From CAWCTB01 sp963798275 (GTDB taxonomy: Bacteria > Acidobacteriota > Terriglobia > Terriglobales > Acidobacteriaceae), in NCBI GenBank assembly GCA_963798275.1, contig CAWCTB010000025.1:62001-126000 (forward strand): DNA of 64,000 nucleotides. Reading direction: 5' to 3'. Positions 62,190 to 64,000 of the stretch are shown here, in pieces. Below the pieces are notes generated by a model that ran no database searches, was not told where the DNA came from, and was given only the letters and a program-made list of their open reading frames with translations. Positions within the stretch are counted from its first letter, which is position 1; every line of letters starts with the position of its first letter. Position numbers and translations under genes: made by a program.

Positions 62190-62790
62190 CATGGCTCAGT
62201 CCATTCCTTCAAGCTCGAAAAACGTTCGGCCTCGAGGAGCCAACACAGCCAAATCGCTGGCGCGAAGAAAAGCCCGAACGGCAGTCTGGCTGTCGCCCGC
62301 AAAGGATGTCGCCTGACAAGCTGGCGAATGCCATAGATCGCCAGCGCGGCGAGCGCGGCGATTTCGATCGCGACCGGGAATCAAAGGCCAGTCGGCCCCC
62401 AGACGCCTGCGACCGCGGCGAGCTTCACGTCGCCAAGACCGATCCCCTGTCTTTGGCGCAGCCGCCGATAAATTTCGCGCAAAGCCAGGAAAACCAGGGC
62501 CAGAACAACGCCGAAATCACCGCCATGGCGATGCTTGCGGGCATGTCTTCAAGATCGCGTTGCGCGGCCGCGGCCAAGCCGAGCAGGAAGGCGGCGAGGG
62601 ATAGGCGGTCCGGAATGATGAAACGATGCGCATCGACGATGGCGATGGCGGCCATAAGGACCAGCCGAGCGGCCAAAGAGGTTTGCGCCGCACAGCAGCC
62701 GCCGCCGAAAGCTGGCCGCCGCCGTGACGCGAACAGAGCTGGCGCAGGCAATGACGTCGGCAGGGCCGTAATTGCCGAGCTCCTGGTGTC
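62190..62790 (-). pseudogene. Prepilin peptidase (A24 family), frameshifted
   Basis: The minus strand gives 'LMAAIAIVDAHRFIIPDRLS' (first catalytic Asp region) and 'IGLGDVKLAAVAGVWGPTGL' (second catalytic Asp, GxGDxKL motif), then, after a further shift, 'IEIAALAALAIYGIRQLVRR' and 'LPFGLFFAPAIW'. This is the leader peptidase of type II secretion or type IV pilus systems. Three or more frame changes separate the parts. Order on the strand is GspD, then this gene, then the Sel1-like gene. Confidence 0.75.
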
Positions 62791-62794
62791 CCTG

Positions 62795-64000
62795 CGGCGC
62801 CGCAGCGAACCCGCTCGCGCCCAAGCCGGTCCATTCTCCTCGCTCGCTCATTGCAGCGCCCGTGGCGGGTTCGGCGTCACGGCGCCCGGCGCTGATCGAG
62901 CCGATCTTGTTGCCGCGCATCTTGGAGCGGAGTTCTTCGGCGACCAAGGAGGCGTCAACGCCGTGAATGATCTGCGGCCGGATGAAAATGATCAGCTCGG
63001 TGTCGTTGGCCTGCTTTTGCGCGTTGTTCATGAAGGCGTTGCCGAGAGACCGGAATTTGATCAAGAATTCGAATGTCATCACGTCCCGTTCTGGGTGTCC
63101 TGAATGAGCCCGGCGAGCAATACGGTCTGGCCGCTGACCAGGAGCGAGCTCTTGACCCTACGTTGCGAGAATGTCGGCCCCAGCGTGCTCGTGCCGGCTT
63201 TGATTGCTGATCTTCCTGCTCGACATCGAGCAGAACATGCGTCGTTGATTCGCGGCTGAACCGCAAAATGATGCCGGTGTTTTTGTAGTCGATGGTATTG
63301 ACGACGGCGTTGTTCGCCGACAGCACGGTCGCTGAGCCGGTTTAAATCGGAAGTATTGATCGCCGACTTGCAGCGTCGCCACCTGATTGTCGACGACGAC
63401 GATGGAGGGATTGGAAAGAACCTTGACGTCGGTATATTCGTGCAAAGCGCTGAGCACGACATGCGGCGTCAGCTGATTGCCGATCAACAGATTGAAACCC
63501 GGGAAGTTCTCGCTGATCGGCAATGAGGTGGAGGCAACGTTGTTGGCGGAGACCGCTCCAGTATGGCATGGCCAAAGCTGCTGTGTCCCAGAAAGAACTG
63601 AACGCCGTAGTTGAGCTGGTCGGTGAGCGTCGTTTTCGGCAATGCATACTCAATGCCGACCTGCAGCTGCGGGACGGTCGATCTGATTTAGCGCCCTTTC
63701 GATAACGCGGTGGTACCGCGTCGCATGCAGTTCGCGATCAATTGTTGGGGATGTCGGGGATGATCCGAACCCCGGCCAAAAGCGCCGGGCCCGCGGTACC
63801 GCGGCCCCGGCCCCAGGCCCGAAATCGACGCGTCGCGAAACCGCTCGCGCCGGTTTCCTGGCCGGCGGCCGACGATAAGGCACCGAACGGCCCCTGCGTC
63901 GTAGCACCCGTGCCCGCGCCTCCGCTTCCAAACAGCCTCCACCGCGCCAGCGCCTCCCCGCCAGCACCTTGTCCTCCGCCTCCGAAGCCTCCGCCTGTCG
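62795..64000 (-). pseudogene. gspD: Type II secretion secretin GspD, frameshifted, 5' part beyond the window
   Basis: From the right edge on the minus strand: a Gly-rich linker (63850-63999), 'GVRIIPDIPN' (N3-like domain), 'VIERALNQIDRPQL'-type sequence near 63660, then the secretin domain 'LSNPSIVVVDNQVATLQVGD', 'VLSANNAVVNTIDYKNTGII', 'TFSQRRVKSSLLVSGQTVLL', 'NAFMNNAQKQANDTELIIF' and 'AEELRSKMRGNKIG'. Each part is in a different frame. GspD forms the outer-membrane gate of type II secretion. The wording of these motifs resembles Rhizobiales proteins more than acidobacterial ones. Confidence 0.8.

Overview
The window looks like chromosomal DNA of a soil- or peat-type Acidobacteriota (Terriglobia / Koribacter-like). 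This rests on moderately high GC, PEP-CTERM proteins, two TonB-type proteins, SYLF (Ysc84) and PEGA-domain secreted proteins, periplasmic glycoside hydrolases, a PHP-type CpsB phosphatase and acidobacterial-style integrase relics. The last ~4 kb (about 60.1-64.0 kb) has a different flavour (alphaproteobacterial-like type II secretion genes and a damaged tRNA-Gly) and is full of frameshifts, so it may be poor sequence, a chimeric contig end or decayed foreign DNA.

Layout. 0-7 kb: phosphate butyryltransferase/butyrate kinase operon, truncated multicopper oxidase, RNB ribonuclease, two small proteins, and a tRNA-Val flanked by two oppositely oriented tyrosine-recombinase relics. 7-16 kb: a GH3/GH32 sugar-degrading operon, a TonB protein, a membrane-protein/winged-helix cluster with a shared operator-like motif, an SLC13/ArsB transporter and a chagasin-type protease inhibitor. 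16-30 kb: PPOX flavoprotein, a metal-binding secreted-protein pair preceded by a palindrome, amidohydrolase, PEP-CTERM protein, CpsB, an aminotransferase, and a caspase-fold-like DUF6345 lipoprotein bracketed by the aminotransferase and a partial copy of it. 29-37 kb: GAF-ANTAR antiterminator, IS110 relic, epoxide hydrolase, Bax-inhibitor-like protein, RuvB, PurN, two toxin-antitoxin modules, apt and acyP. 37-47 kb: two SYLF proteins, EF-P and a partial EF-P copy, PEP-CTERM, YtxH, DUF202, TonB, lipid kinase and alpha/beta hydrolase. 47-58 kb: a very long pyruvate:ferredoxin oxidoreductase, Tat-exported aldo/keto reductase, haem/copper/TPR protein with redoxin partner, and an LEA-like repeat protein. 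58-60 kb: MITE-like repeat and a wrecked group II intron. 60-64 kb: tRNA-Gly, Sel1-repeat, prepilin peptidase and GspD fragments.

How the parts fit: PFOR, Ptb and Buk together suggest fermentative acyl-CoA/acyl-phosphate metabolism, possibly under oxygen limitation. GH3 and GH32 supply hexoses, and the SLC13-type carrier would move anions. Many genes encode small exported proteins with their own local regulation. Seven single-base frame breaks, mostly apparent insertions, occur in otherwise well-preserved genes, often at homopolymers; residual sequencing error is the first explanation to test. Two segments show the same architecture: an intact gene and a degenerate direct partial copy of it enclosing one exported-protein gene. 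I consider these the most interesting structural signals in the window.
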